53,066 nucleotides of DNA from Deltaproteobacteria bacterium YD0425bin50 (GCA_002753105.1 PDZT01000005.1:1-53066), one strand, 5' to 3'; counted from the first letter of the stretch, positions 34,558 through 44,020 are shown. Numbers and translations: made by a program. The notes: a model not told the origin generated them from the letters alone.

Positions 34558-35730
34558 ATGATGAAAAAAAGAGTATCTGATGTCATGGTTACGTTTTTGA
34601 TAGGTGTATTGGTTTGTGTGCTGTTCCCCCATATAGCCAATACAAAAGAACCTGAAGAGTCTATAGAATGTCAAACAGGTCTCTATTATACAGTTCAGGA
34701 AGGTGATACACTCTGGGATATTTCTAAACAGTTTTATGATACTCCTGTATGGCCAGAAGTGTGGAAAGACAATGAATATCTGCATAATCCGCATTGGATT
34801 TATCCGGGGCAACGGATAGAAATTTATTATCGTGAAGATGTTGATAATGGTGACGATACGACCATTTCTAAACAACCCAGCGATCAGGAAACAGGTTTCG
34901 CTTCTAAACAACCTGATACTCACTCCTCTTTAGATGACCAATCCATTATGGTTTCATATATTGATCGCGTTGGTTTTATCCGTGATGAGCCTATTCAGGC
35001 ACATGGAAAAATATTTCAAGCAAATTATAATAGGCAAATGATTAGTCAGGGTGACCTTGTATATATTGAAGAACTTAGCGATACGCCTTTAACTATGGGT
35101 GGACGTTATACAGTTTACCGTTTAAAAGACGTTACTTATACAAATCATCAAGGTATTCGTATGCGCGCTAAACACCATTATGTTGCAGGTATTGTTGAAA
35201 TTATCCGTTTGGAAAACAAAAACGACATCGAGAGGCTTAAATCTGACGCACAGACACAGCCTCTTTGTCCTTTATGTCCAAAGGCTCTTGGCAATTATGC
35301 GCTTGCCAAAGTTACCAAATCCTTTCAACCGATTTTAATGAACGATTATCTTACGCCATATACACAACGTTCTCCACAAATTGCTTTAAAACAAGGCGTA
35401 ACTCCAATGGAGGGTACGATTCTTCTTACAGAAGAAGATAATCAAATCTTTGGAGACAATACGGTAGCATATATTGATAAGGGAGAATCAGATAATATCC
35501 AAGTCGGCCAAGTATATTCATTATTTCAACGGGAAAGTCGCTTTTTTTGTAATGAAAACTGTATAATGCCAAGACAATTGCCAGAACCCATGTTTCGATT
35601 AGATACAGGACATATGGTGGTTATCCACACTGAACCCCATACATCAACTATACTTATTCGAAAAACAAAAAATTACGTTCAGCCGGGAGGTATGTTTTAC
35701 GCTTCAGGTAATACTCCAATGTTACCATAA
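34558..35730 (+). CDS. LysM-domain cell-envelope protein
   Basis: The 390-residue protein has an N-terminal hydrophobic signal (about 9-28) and one LysM domain at about 40-90 (YYTVQEGDTLWDISKQFYDTPVWPEVWKDN, ending HPHWIYPGQRIEI in altered form NPHWIYPGQRIEI). A charged linker leads to a C-terminal region of about 260 residues with beta-rich character (SYIDRVGFI; GDLVYIEEL; YTVYRLKDVTY; GTILLTEEDNQIFGDNTVAYIDKGE). LysM binds peptidoglycan; proteins of this layout are common in deltaproteobacteria with unknown roles. It has its own promoter-like sequence and a repeat plus terminator downstream. Confidence 0.83.
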   Translation: MMKKRVSDVMVTFLIGVLVCVLFPHIANTKEPEESIECQTGLYYTVQEGDTLWDISKQFYDTPVWPEVWKDNEYLHNPHWIYPGQRIEIYYREDVDNGDDTTISKQPSDQETGFASKQPDTHSSLDDQSIMVSYIDRVGFIRDEPIQAHGKIFQANYNRQMISQGDLVYIEELSDTPLTMGGRYTVYRLKDVTYTNHQGIRMRAKHHYVAGIVEIIRLENKNDIERLKSDAQTQPLCPLCPKALGNYALAKVTKSFQPILMNDYLTPYTQRSPQIALKQGVTPMEGTILLTEEDNQIFGDNTVAYIDKGESDNIQVGQVYSLFQRESRFFCNENCIMPRQLPEPMFRLDTGHMVVIHTEPHTSTILIRKTKNYVQPGGMFYASGNTPMLP

Positions 35731-35739
35731 TATATAAAT

Positions 35740-35846
35740 CTATAGCTTTCCATAAAAGATTTTGGCTGCGTTATCGGTCGTCGACGTATTAAGTATACGC
35801 CTTCCTCCCTGCTGCCTTGCCAAAATACTTTTCTGAAAAACTATAT
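35740..35846. repeat. Imperfect palindromic dispersed repeat, copy B
   Basis: This second copy of the element seen at 16328-16468 shares GCGTTATCGGTCG, TCCTCCCT and CCTTG in the same order and spacing. Its stems differ but still pair: ATTTTGGC against GCCAAAAT, and GACGTAT against ATACGCC in the inner hairpin. The outer arms run CTATAG (35740-35745) against CTATAT (35841-35846). It lies directly after the LysM gene and just before a strong terminator. Confidence 0.75.
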
Positions 35847-35847
35847 A

Positions 35848-35886
35848 TGCCTGACAGTATCAAATCATCTGTCAGGCAATTTTTTT
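35848..35886 (+). terminator. Rho-independent terminator after LysM gene
   Basis: TGCCTGACAG pairs perfectly with CTGTCAGGCA (10 bp) around an 11-nt loop and is followed by ATTTTTTT. This is a textbook intrinsic terminator for plus-strand transcription of the LysM gene. Confidence 0.9.
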
Positions 35887-36103
35887 CCCTCCCTCCTAAA
35901 TTCTTAAAAAATGCTCCGACATGTCTATGTAAACATGACTCCAGAAAACCTATTCGTATAAAAATTTTTTCTTTTCAAAAGTGTATGGTTCAGGTAATAT
36001 AAGGAATAATTTCTAAAAAACCTGATAACAATCAAACTAAATTGTATTTGCCCATCCTTTGGATAACCACAAAATTTTGTTTGTAATAATAGGATTTGCG
36101 TCA
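35887..36103. other. Intergenic region before RING-like gene
   Basis: The whole gap from 35731 to 36103 is 373 bp: its first part is the repeat and the terminator, and these last 217 bp hold no convincing open frame or structure. The sequence is AT-rich, and no promoter stands out. An AGGA at 36091 may be the ribosome site for the next gene. Confidence 0.5.
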
Positions 36104-38413
36104 ATGACCGAACAACACTCATCTCAAAAGGAACAAACCGTTACAACATCCCAAACTTGCACATCCTGTGGATTACCTGCACCGAACCGATTGTGCTCCA
36201 ACAGTCATATTGTTTGTGAAAATTGTATTCGTAGCTGTCAATATTGTAATAATATTACATGTCTTTCATGCAACGATAATATGTGTTGTGTTTGCCAGCT
36301 TAAAATAACCGAATATTCAAATGAAATAAAAGATATGCTTGCAAAAGGAAAAACACATCAAGCATTAAGTATTGCTAATAAAGGCTTGGCTGAATTTAAA
36401 GATAACTATGTATTTACTGCACTAAAAGATCAAATCAAGTTCATGGCTGAGTTTACAAAACAAATCCCAAAATATAGAGCCGAAAAACTATTTCATCAGA
36501 TTAATGTGGGCTGTGAACGTATTCGATCCTTTGGTTTTAATATAAAAGTCATTGAACGACTTGAACAAGAAGCATTGGAGAAACAAAAGGAAGCAGATCA
36601 AATTATTGCCAATGGGTATGAGGAACTCAATATACGTCATCGACCTAGACTTGCATTAGAAAGAGTTACAGATGCATTTGGAATTATTGCAGATTATCCA
36701 GAAGCACAAAAACTTAAATTAGATGCTGAACACGCTATTAATGAGGCAAAAAAAAATTTTAATTTAGCCAAAGCCATGCTTGAAGAATGTAAGTTTTATT
36801 TTGCGGAGGATCATGCCAATAAGGCTTCTTCGATAGATAGTTATTTAGGGTACCATTGTAAGGAAATTATCGCTGAAGCAGAACAAAAGAGAAAACACTA
36901 TCTAAAAAAAAGAATATGGAAAGTATCTCTATCTGCAATTATAGTTGTCAGTTTAACCCTTGCTATTGGTTATAAAGTCATAACTCATCGGATTCAAAAA
37001 CAAGAATATGAAAAAATTTTAATAAAGATTGAAAATATAACCGATGTTACTGAAAAAAAAAATATATTGGATCAATTAACCATCAAAGAAGATGCGCCGT
37101 TTAAAGATCAAATAGAACTGAAAAAAAAGGAAATTAATGTGCAACTTCACAAGCAAAAATATGAAGCATTGGTTCAGAAGACCAATGAATTACTTCAAGC
37201 AAATAAACTCCAAACTGCATTAGATCATTATAATGCGTTTTTAAAAGAGTATCCCCAAGGAGAATTTTCTGGTTTTATTCAAGAACAGATTGAAAATGTC
37301 CAGAACCGAATTCAAGAAGCTGATTTTCAACATCTTATATCCTCAATAAAAAAGCTATCCAATTCTCAAAAACTGGAGGCATGTAATCGTTTTCTTACCC
37401 AATATTCAAATGGTCTTTTTAAAGATCAGGTGATGCAACTCATTCAAAAAATTTATGAAACCATGTATGCCCAGTTAAATTCACAGTTACAGGAGTGTCA
37501 ATCCAAACAAAACTGGGAAATATGCATCCAATTGTGCGATACGTTTTTAAAACAGGTTTCAAATCATGAATACACCCGGGAAATTATCAAACTTAAAGAC
37601 GAGTTTAAAAATAAATTTAATCAAAAAAAAGAAGTCATGAGTCTGATTGAAACTGTCTCTAGATCTGGTCAGGATAGTGCAAGCATTCGTCAGATGTATT
37701 TAGATTACTTGTCTTCTCATCCTGATACATATTTACGAAACGAAATTGAGAAAAAAATTGCTGAAGCAGATAAACAACTCGAAGAAAGAAAACAATGGCT
37801 GGAATTCAATCAACTTGTAAAAAATCCCAAATATCCTTTAGAACAACGGATTCAGTATGTTGAAAAGCGACTTAAGACTAATCCATTTATTTTTTTTGCA
37901 AATCAAGCGACTGCTTTGTATCAGGAATTATTAGCAGAAAAAATGCAAATAATCAGTCAGAAACAACTTGCCGAAGAAAAGAAACAACAGGAGATCAATG
38001 AAAAAAAACAAACTTTCAGACAAATGATAGAACCTTACAAAAATACCTATCAAGAACAAGCCAATGGTCTTATTTTAGATCGCAGAACAGGTTTAATGTG
38101 GACTATGTTTGATTCCAAGGATGATCAGGGCTCATGTATGACTTATGAACAGGCTAGTGAATACATCAATGGGTTAAACAGTGGTGGCTATACAGACTGG
38201 CGAATGCCAACTGAAAATGAGCTAATTCAGATATTAAAAAATGAGCCATATTTTCCTGTTATTGGTGTGGAAAGATGGTATTGGACATCAAAAATGTTAT
38301 TACACGGATGGAATGAAGTGGTATCTGTAGTCACTACACGTAAAGAACGGACATTTAAACCGATACAATACAATGGCAAAGAATGTGGTTACGTAAAGGC
38401 TGTAAGACCATAA
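36104..38413 (+). CDS. RING-like zinc-finger, coiled-coil, DUF1566 membrane protein
   Basis: The 769-residue protein (ATG 36104; a TTG at 36059 is possible) begins with a Cys/His cluster: Cys19, 22, 31, His35, Cys38, 41, 45, 48, in the order of a C3HC4 RING finger, plus extra CxxC pairs up to Cys64. Residues 70-265 are helical and repeat-like. A single membrane segment lies at about 271-292. Residues 295-640 are charged, coiled-coil and TPR-like. The last 115 residues match DUF1566 (LILDRRTGLMWTMF; ASEYINGLNSGGYTDWRMPTENEL; YWTSKM). The zinc domain would be cytoplasmic and the DUF1566 domain periplasmic. No partner genes are adjacent and the role is unknown. Confidence 0.8.
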   Translation: MTEQHSSQKEQTVTTSQTCTSCGLPAPNRLCSNSHIVCENCIRSCQYCNNITCLSCNDNMCCVCQLKITEYSNEIKDMLAKGKTHQALSIANKGLAEFKDNYVFTALKDQIKFMAEFTKQIPKYRAEKLFHQINVGCERIRSFGFNIKVIERLEQEALEKQKEADQIIANGYEELNIRHRPRLALERVTDAFGIIADYPEAQKLKLDAEHAINEAKKNFNLAKAMLEECKFYFAEDHANKASSIDSYLGYHCKEIIAEAEQKRKHYLKKRIWKVSLSAIIVVSLTLAIGYKVITHRIQKQEYEKILIKIENITDVTEKKNILDQLTIKEDAPFKDQIELKKKEINVQLHKQKYEALVQKTNELLQANKLQTALDHYNAFLKEYPQGEFSGFIQEQIENVQNRIQEADFQHLISSIKKLSNSQKLEACNRFLTQYSNGLFKDQVMQLIQKIYETMYAQLNSQLQECQSKQNWEICIQLCDTFLKQVSNHEYTREIIKLKDEFKNKFNQKKEVMSLIETVSRSGQDSASIRQMYLDYLSSHPDTYLRNEIEKKIAEADKQLEERKQWLEFNQLVKNPKYPLEQRIQYVEKRLKTNPFIFFANQATALYQELLAEKMQIISQKQLAEEKKQQEINEKKQTFRQMIEPYKNTYQEQANGLILDRRTGLMWTMFDSKDDQGSCMTYEQASEYINGLNSGGYTDWRMPTENELIQILKNEPYFPVIGVERWYWTSKMLLHGWNEVVSVVTTRKERTFKPIQYNGKECGYVKAVRP

Positions 38414-38513
38414 TAACCCAAAGATGTCGAATAGGGTGATTTTACGCATAATGTAAGATTTGAATTTAAAAGTATGAATCAGTGTTTTCAACCTTCTAAA
38501 AAATAAATATCGT

Positions 38514-41237
38514 TTAACTTGGTATTTTACCTGCATCCATAATTTGTTGTATTGAGCATAGAACTTCGTTGAACTTCTCTTCAAATAGATAAATTTGTTC
38601 TGTGGGTATATCTTTGTGCTCTTCTGACCGTAAGGATGTATCTAACTCTAGTGATGCCTGATACAAATCTATGGCAGCAATATTACCTGCAACTCCTTTT
38701 ATTGTATGGACTAATTGATGGGCATGTTGTTTATTACCAGTTGCTAATAATTCTCGAAGGATATTGATTGTATTTGCATACTCTTGCAAGAATGCAGATA
38801 AAAGATTCTGATATAATTTGCGATTCCCTCTTAACCGAGAAATTCCTTGTTTTATATCAAGCCCGGAAGTGTGTTTCGGTAAAAGGTCATCCATATTAAA
38901 ATGCACTTGGGCAGGTTGAGATTTCGTATTATCATGAATTTTAACATGTACCCAGTTTGTTAGCGCTGTTAGCAGTTGCGGTAACTCAACAGGTTTACTA
39001 ACATAATCATTCATGCCCGCTGCAATACATTTTTCTTTTTCTCCTTTCATGGCATGAGCGGTCATGGCAATAATAGGAATGGCCTGCCATTCTTTTTGAG
39101 AACGAATCCCTTGAGTGGCTTCATATCCATCCATATTTGGCATTTGAATATCCATCAGTATAGCATCAATTCGTTGTCGTTTGAGTTCCAAACCTTTTAA
39201 TACCTCCAGCGATTCTTTTCCATCCTTTGCAATCAATACAGTAACCCCAATTCGTTCTAAAATTTCAGTAGCTACCTGTCGATTAATCTTGTTATCTTCA
39301 ACTAGTAATATCCAAGCACCTTTAAGCTTATCTCTTAACTTACTCTGAAATACAGTTTCATCTGAAACCAATTTTTCAGGGAGTTCATACGTGCACTCTT
39401 TTAGAGAAATAACAAAATGAAACGTCGATCCTTTTTCTTCTTCACTTTCAACCCACATACGGCCATTCATCATTTCACAAAGACGTTTGCTAATAGATAA
39501 ACCTAAACCGGTCCCACCATAATTCCGTGTTGTTGATTTATCAACCTGACTAAACGGTTTAAATAATCGATCAATTCTATCTGAAGGAATTCCGATTCCT
39601 GTATCTTTAACTGAAAAATGAAGTTTCCATAATGAGTTTATATCGTTGGTTTTAGGGGTGGGTTCAATTGCATCAATAAAAATTGTAATCTCACCATGAT
39701 TGGTAAATTTTACTGCATTACTTAAAAGATTCAATAAAATCTGACGTAAACGCGTCTCATCGCCAATGAATGCCTTGGGAAAATCTGGATCGATTGCATA
39801 AATGAGTTCAATCTTCTTTTCTGCAGCACTCATTGTAACCAGATTTAAAGCTGACTTAACACATTCCTCTAAAAGAAAAGGGTGTGATTCGAGTTCTAAT
39901 TTACCAGCTTCAATTTTTGAAAAATCGAGAATATCATTGATTATAGAAAGCAATGCTTGACTACTTGTCTTAATAGTTTCAGCAAAATAACGCTGTTCTG
40001 CAGTTAAACGTGTATCAAACAACAACCCTATCATTCCAAAAATACCATTCATTGGTGTTCGAATCTCATGACTCATCATTGCCAGAAACGAGCTTTTTGC
40101 AAGATTCGCAGATTCAGCAAGCTCTTTTGCTTGTTGAAGTTGTTCATTTGCATTTGCCAATGCAGTCGTTCTATCCCGAACCAATTCTTCAAGATGGTCG
40201 CGATGCTCTTTCAACTCATCTGTCATTTGATTAAAAGAACTAGCTAATTCACCAATTTCATCCATTTGAAAAATAATCGCTTTTTGATCGAGTTTCCCTT
40301 TAGATATGGCTTCAATTGTTTGTTTGAGAGTTACAATAGGACGGGTAAATTTGTGAGATAAAAACACTGCTACCCACATTCCAAAAAAAGAAATAACCAA
40401 GCTAAATCCCAATAACAATACCACAAGGAACCGGATATCTCGTTGAATATCTTTTAAGGATGCTACGCCTAATAGCACTAACGGTAACTCTTTGACCACC
40501 TTGGTTTTTAAAACAATAGCCTGATACCGTTCTGGAATGTCAGAAATACTTTTTATGTTCTTTGCCATTTCCCAAAAAAATTTTTGTTCAATTCCAGTGA
40601 TATTGGGCTTTGAAAAAATCATTTCACCGAGTCTTGTTACCCCCGCAAGTTCAATAAACCCGCTTTTCCCAATTTGAATGCCGCCAATTAAGTGTTTTGA
40701 TATTGTTTGTAAGTCCAACATAAGGATAATAAACTGATGATTTTTTTGAGGATATGCTTCTTTATCTATCCTGCGTTTAATGAAAATTACATTCTGATCC
40801 CTACCTTTATGTAAAAAACTTACATTTGAAACCACAATTCCATGATCCGGTAGTGCCAATACAAATTCAATATTTATAGGATGAGCATCGGTAGATAAAC
40901 CTAGTGAATGATCATAAACAATCTTATCTGATTCTAGTAACAATATGTTACTTATCCATGGTTCATTGGCTATGATTTTATTGAAAAATACGCTTAAACT
41001 TGGAACAAAAACCATTGATAAAGCCGGGTCTCCAAAGACTGCATCGATTAATGGGTTTGCAGACCAAATATTCAAATTCACTTCCCGAACATTAATAAAG
41101 TCTAAACAGCGATCAACGGAAAGCAATAAATATTGGGCAAGTTGACGATTGGCCTCTTCTTGAAAACGTTTTGTTACCGCAATTACAGTAACAAGACTCA
41201 ACACTGCGACGACACAAAGCAACATGCCCACAGTCAT
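38514..41237 (-). CDS. Hybrid histidine kinase with Hpt domain
   Basis: The 907-residue protein has membrane segments at about 3-21 and 270-293 around a periplasmic sensor, then HAMP (294-347) and a coiled coil. HisKA follows with His390 ([13 protein letters not shown]), HATPase_c ([20 protein letters not shown]), a receiver with Asp696 ([11 protein letters not shown]) and a C-terminal Hpt with His844 ([12 protein letters not shown]). It thus holds a full phosphorelay to Hpt. It is last in an operon with two periplasmic binding proteins, which may present ligands to its sensor as in BvgS-like or LuxQ-like systems. The ATG at 41237 is used, but the frame stays open upstream through coding-like basic sequence without another common start codon. 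Confidence 0.93.
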   Translation of the reverse strand: MTVGMLLCVVAVLSLVTVIAVTKRFQEEANRQLAQYLLLSVDRCLDFINVREVNLNIWSANPLIDAVFGDPALSMVFVPSLSVFFNKIIANEPWISNILLLESDKIVYDHSLGLSTDAHPINIEFVLALPDHGIVVSNVSFLHKGRDQNVIFIKRRIDKEAYPQKNHQFIILMLDLQTISKHLIGGIQIGKSGFIELAGVTRLGEMIFSKPNITGIEQKFFWEMAKNIKSISDIPERYQAIVLKTKVVKELPLVLLGVASLKDIQRDIRFLVVLLLGFSLVISFFGMWVAVFLSHKFTRPIVTLKQTIEAISKGKLDQKAIIFQMDEIGELASSFNQMTDELKEHRDHLEELVRDRTTALANANEQLQQAKELAESANLAKSSFLAMMSHEIRTPMNGIFGMIGLLFDTRLTAEQRYFAETIKTSSQALLSIINDILDFSKIEAGKLELESHPFLLEECVKSALNLVTMSAAEKKIELIYAIDPDFPKAFIGDETRLRQILLNLLSNAVKFTNHGEITIFIDAIEPTPKTNDINSLWKLHFSVKDTGIGIPSDRIDRLFKPFSQVDKSTTRNYGGTGLGLSISKRLCEMMNGRMWVESEEEKGSTFHFVISLKECTYELPEKLVSDETVFQSKLRDKLKGAWILLVEDNKINRQVATEILERIGVTVLIAKDGKESLEVLKGLELKRQRIDAILMDIQMPNMDGYEATQGIRSQKEWQAIPIIAMTAHAMKGEKEKCIAAGMNDYVSKPVELPQLLTALTNWVHVKIHDNTKSQPAQVHFNMDDLLPKHTSGLDIKQGISRLRGNRKLYQNLLSAFLQEYANTINILRELLATGNKQHAHQLVHTIKGVAGNIAAIDLYQASLELDTSLRSEEHKDIPTEQIYLFEEKFNEVLCSIQQIMDAGKIPS

Positions 41238-41305
41238 TACAATTAATTTTGCTTTAATGGAATGCTGGATTGTCTTGAAAGGATGAACGCGAAAAATGGT
41301 ATTAT

Positions 41306-41393
41306 TTACTCCATAGCTTTGATCAGTTTAATAAATTTATTTAGGCTTATTCCTAAATGATCCTGCCAAATCTGATTTAATTCAGATAAATGA
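41306..41393 (-). pseudogene. Displaced C-terminal end of the binding-protein gene
   Basis: If one copy of the 37-bp tandem repeat is removed, the upstream binding-protein frame continues through this stretch as [18 protein letters not shown] and stops at 41306. The paralogue at 43115 ends in KFFGRSLTDYISLMMSVK after the same IWx motif, also 18 residues. The segment is therefore the original C-terminus, cut off by the frameshift. Confidence 0.85.
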
Positions 41394-41436
41394 TCATGCC
41401 TGCCAAATCTGATTTAATTCAGATAAATGATCATGC
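41363..41436. repeat. Exact 37-bp tandem duplication
   Basis: Two identical 37-bp units (41363-41399 and 41400-41436) lie head to tail at the 3' end of a binding-protein gene. Since 37 is not a multiple of three, the duplication changes the reading frame and creates the present stop codon at 41396-41394. Confidence 0.95.
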
Positions 41437-42236
41437 AGTTGAGATTGAAAAAAATTATTTACTGCAATTTGCAAGTCTTTATCCTGTTTTCGAAAAGCCC
41501 AACCGATTTCATCTGTCGGCCCTACAGGAAAAGCAACACTACAATTAAGTGCTAAGTTCCGTACTGTTAATATTGCTACCATTGCGTCTAACAGAGTAAA
41601 ATCAATCTGTTTTTTTTGGAGTTTAGAAAGAATATCTTTTTCATCTGGTATGGAATCTATATGAATGGGATTTTGTGAAAATACAGTTTTATTTTGATTT
41701 AACAGCCATTCCTCATAAGATGTATTGGGAGTTGTTCCCGCTTTTTTGCCAGCCAAATCTTCCAGTTTTTTAAATTTGGGCTTGTTATCCTTATGGATGA
41801 CAACCATCATACGGTTTGGGAACTGAACTACAAAATCCATCATTTTTTCCCGCCAGTCTAAGCGGGTAAGATTGGATGGGTATATATCACAGGTACCATT
41901 TTCTAACAGAGCCGGGGTGTATTCTTTCCCATTTTCAATTATTCCCTGATCATTGAAAAACTGTTCATCCCAATCAACTTGAATAAATTTAGGCTGAATA
42001 TCTTGACCAAGTGATTTTGCAAAAACAAGCGATTCTTCATAGACACGACCTGAAAATCGACAATTATCTCGACAATCTGGAGGTTCAGCAGAGGCAACAC
42101 CATTATCTACAACAAGACAGATACGAAGTTCCTTGGATTTTAATATTTCTGAAAGAGGCCGGGCTTGAGTTGACATACTACCAAAAATTAGACCTAATAC
42201 TACAAATATCCAAATTTTTCTTGAAATGCTGTTCAT
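41394..42236 (-). CDS. Periplasmic solute-binding protein (family 3), C-terminus frameshifted
   Basis: The 280-residue protein has a signal peptide (about 7-27) and a family 3 solute-binding fold: LSEILKSKELRICLVVDN, then FSGRVYEESLVFAKSLGQ, DIYPSNLTRLDWREKMMDFV and KKLEDLAGKKAGTTPNTSYEEWL. The ATG at 42236 is preferred to one at 42269 because AAGGA precedes it and it aligns with the paralogue's start. It is a paralogue of the gene at 43115. A 37-bp tandem duplication at its end replaces the last 18 residues by a single Ala. Loss of this C-terminal helix may or may not spoil folding. It probably serves as ligand sensor for the hybrid kinase 157 bp downstream. Confidence 0.87.
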   Translation of the reverse strand: MNSISRKIWIFVVLGLIFGSMSTQARPLSEILKSKELRICLVVDNGVASAEPPDCRDNCRFSGRVYEESLVFAKSLGQDIQPKFIQVDWDEQFFNDQGIIENGKEYTPALLENGTCDIYPSNLTRLDWREKMMDFVVQFPNRMMVVIHKDNKPKFKKLEDLAGKKAGTTPNTSYEEWLLNQNKTVFSQNPIHIDSIPDEKDILSKLQKKQIDFTLLDAMVAILTVRNLALNCSVAFPVGPTDEIGWAFRKQDKDLQIAVNNFFQSQLHDHLSELNQIWQA

Positions 42237-42240
42237 ACTC

Positions 42241-42732
42241 TTAATCCTTAAGTTTATCAAGAAAGTCATTAAAAGAATTAATATCTTGTTTTATTGCAAT
42301 ACGCAATGTATCAAATTTTTTCTTTAAAAATTCCAATTTATCCCAGTCATATGAAAAATCAAAATAATATCGTTTAAAATGCCTGAATCGTCTAAATTCA
42401 TCAAGGATTTCATAGGTTTTATCTGAGATCACCTGCTCACGGATACCATTCACTTTTAATGTCATTCGTTTTAGCAATTCTGTATGCCATCTGTCTTTGG
42501 AAAGATTATTTTCAAAAAATGATGCTATCCTAAAAAAAATAGTTTCAATACAGGTGTAGTAATTAACAAATATTTCTGAAATCGTTATTGCATTTCGGAT
42601 ATCTGATTTATCGGAAAGAATTGTTTCAATATGACTATCATAAAAAATTTCAATTTTTTCAATAAATTGTACAGACTTTGCAATTTCTGATTCAAGCAAT
42701 TGAATATCTTGATGAATCTCTGTCATACACAA
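42241..42732 (-). CDS. HepT-like HEPN protein
   Basis: The 163-residue all-helical protein overlaps the nucleotidyltransferase gene by 41 bp and ends 4 bp before the binding-protein gene. The pattern FRRFRHFKRYYFDFSYDWDKL near 114-134 resembles the HepT-like family, where the equivalent stretch reads roughly FRH-x2-RH-x-Y with a catalytic His. Here that second His position is Tyr (FKRYYF), so ribonuclease activity may be altered or lost. An alternative start two codons downstream (MTEIHQD) is equally possible. Together with the MNT gene it forms a HEPN/MNT-like toxin-antitoxin pair. Confidence 0.72.
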   Translation of the reverse strand: MCMTEIHQDIQLLESEIAKSVQFIEKIEIFYDSHIETILSDKSDIRNAITISEIFVNYYTCIETIFFRIASFFENNLSKDRWHTELLKRMTLKVNGIREQVISDKTYEILDEFRRFRHFKRYYFDFSYDWDKLEFLKKKFDTLRIAIKQDINSFNDFLDKLKD

Positions 42733-43084
42733 GTTTTCCTTTAAGTAGAATCAGCGACCTAAATTCAGGTTCAATTTTTTCCCATTGCACAATATCAATC
42801 GGAAAATTGGTTAAGACTTCGATATCCTTAACCATACGAAAAAACATTTCAGCAGATTCAATTCCTTTGATTGCAATATCAATATCAGAATAATCACAAA
42901 ATTTTTCTTTATAGAGTAGTGATCCCCACTGATAAACTTTTTCTGGACTATAGTTCATCACGATTGTTTTTAATATGCTCAGGAAATCAAAACAGGCTTT
43001 TTCATAAAGTAATAGGTTCCTTCTTTGTTTTTCTTCTTTTTTTTTGATTAAATTTTGACGAGCTTTTTGATAGTCAAACATCAT
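42692..43084 (-). CDS. MNT-type nucleotidyltransferase
   Basis: The 130-residue protein has the minimal nucleotidyltransferase motif VYQWGSLLYKEKFCDYSDIDIAI near 50-72 (Gly-Ser and the paired aspartates). A later strand FPIDIVQWEKI near 93-103 supplies the third acidic residue. The N-terminal 30 residues are a basic helix. In HEPN/MNT systems the nucleotidyltransferase neutralises the HEPN toxin by adding AMP to it. It overlaps the HEPN gene by 41 bp and lies 30 bp after the first binding-protein gene, inside a sensory operon. Confidence 0.85.
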   Translation of the reverse strand: MMFDYQKARQNLIKKKEEKQRRNLLLYEKACFDFLSILKTIVMNYSPEKVYQWGSLLYKEKFCDYSDIDIAIKGIESAEMFFRMVKDIEVLTNFPIDIVQWEKIEPEFRSLILLKGKLVYDRDSSRYSIA

Positions 43085-43114
43085 AATGATATGATTAGGT
43101 ATTGAATATATGCT

Positions 43115-44020
43115 TTATTTAACAGACATCATCAATGAAATATAATCCGTCAGACTTCTTCCAAAAAATTTTTTCCATATCCTATTCAATACTGAGTCTG
43201 GTTGTGATCGTTGATTATTAAAAAAAATCTGAACAGCATCTTTTAAATCCTGATCTTCTTTACGAAATCCCCAGCCGATTTCATCAAGATTACCTAAAGG
43301 AAACACAACAACGGAGTCTTTATACAGATTACGTGTTGACCAAATGGCAACATCGGCATCAGTGATATACACAGCATCTATACCCAAATTAACTTCTTTT
43401 CGTGCCTGAGTTTCTAACATCAGTTCAATCTTCATCGGATTATTCGCATAAGTCGTTTTATTCTGTTCCTCAGCCCATGAATGAAAAAAGGTGCTTTTTT
43501 CTACAAGTACATGCTTTCCTCCTAAATCAGCCGGAGTTTTATATTGCGTTTGTTTGGATTTATGAACGACAGCCATCATTCGGCTAGAATATAGGGTTAC
43601 TATATCCATTTTTCGTTCACGCCAATCAGTTTTGGTAAGATTATTTGGGTAGCAATCGCACATGCCTGAAGCAAGAAACTCAGGAGTATAAGTTGCCTCC
43701 ATAACGGTTTTACCTTCATGATTATAAAATTGTTCATCCCAGTCAATGCGTATAAATTTAGGTACAATATCTTGGCCTAAGCTTTTAGCAAAAGCAATGG
43801 CTTCTTCATAAATAATACCACTAAATTTACACGCATCCCGTTTACAGTCTTCACTAGAATCCAGTTGAACAAAAGGTTCATAAGGATACGTTAAGCAAAA
43901 ACGAATTTCCTTGGATTCTAAAATCGCTTTTAGTGATCGTGCGTCGCTGACCGTATGCCACATCAGCCCAAAACAAATAACCACAAACGCCCAAATGTTT
44001 CTTAGAAAGATGTTGTTCAT
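43115..44020 (-). CDS. Periplasmic solute-binding protein (family 3), intact paralogue
   Basis: The 301-residue protein has a signal peptide (about 6-27) and the same fold as the protein at 41394: LKAILESKEIRFCLTYPYEPF, CKFSGIIYEEAIAFAKSLGQDIVPKFIRIDWDEQF, CDCYPNNLTKTDWRERKMDIV and LGGKHVLVEKSTFFHSWAE. Extra cysteines shared by both copies (CKRDACKFSG here, CRDNCRFSG there) suggest a conserved disulfide. No ABC permease or ATPase is near, so it more likely feeds a sensor kinase than a transporter. It is the first gene of the operon running down to the hybrid kinase. Confidence 0.88.
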   Translation of the reverse strand: MNNIFLRNIWAFVVICFGLMWHTVSDARSLKAILESKEIRFCLTYPYEPFVQLDSSEDCKRDACKFSGIIYEEAIAFAKSLGQDIVPKFIRIDWDEQFYNHEGKTVMEATYTPEFLASGMCDCYPNNLTKTDWRERKMDIVTLYSSRMMAVVHKSKQTQYKTPADLGGKHVLVEKSTFFHSWAEEQNKTTYANNPMKIELMLETQARKEVNLGIDAVYITDADVAIWSTRNLYKDSVVVFPLGNLDEIGWGFRKEDQDLKDAVQIFFNNQRSQPDSVLNRIWKKFFGRSLTDYISLMMSVK

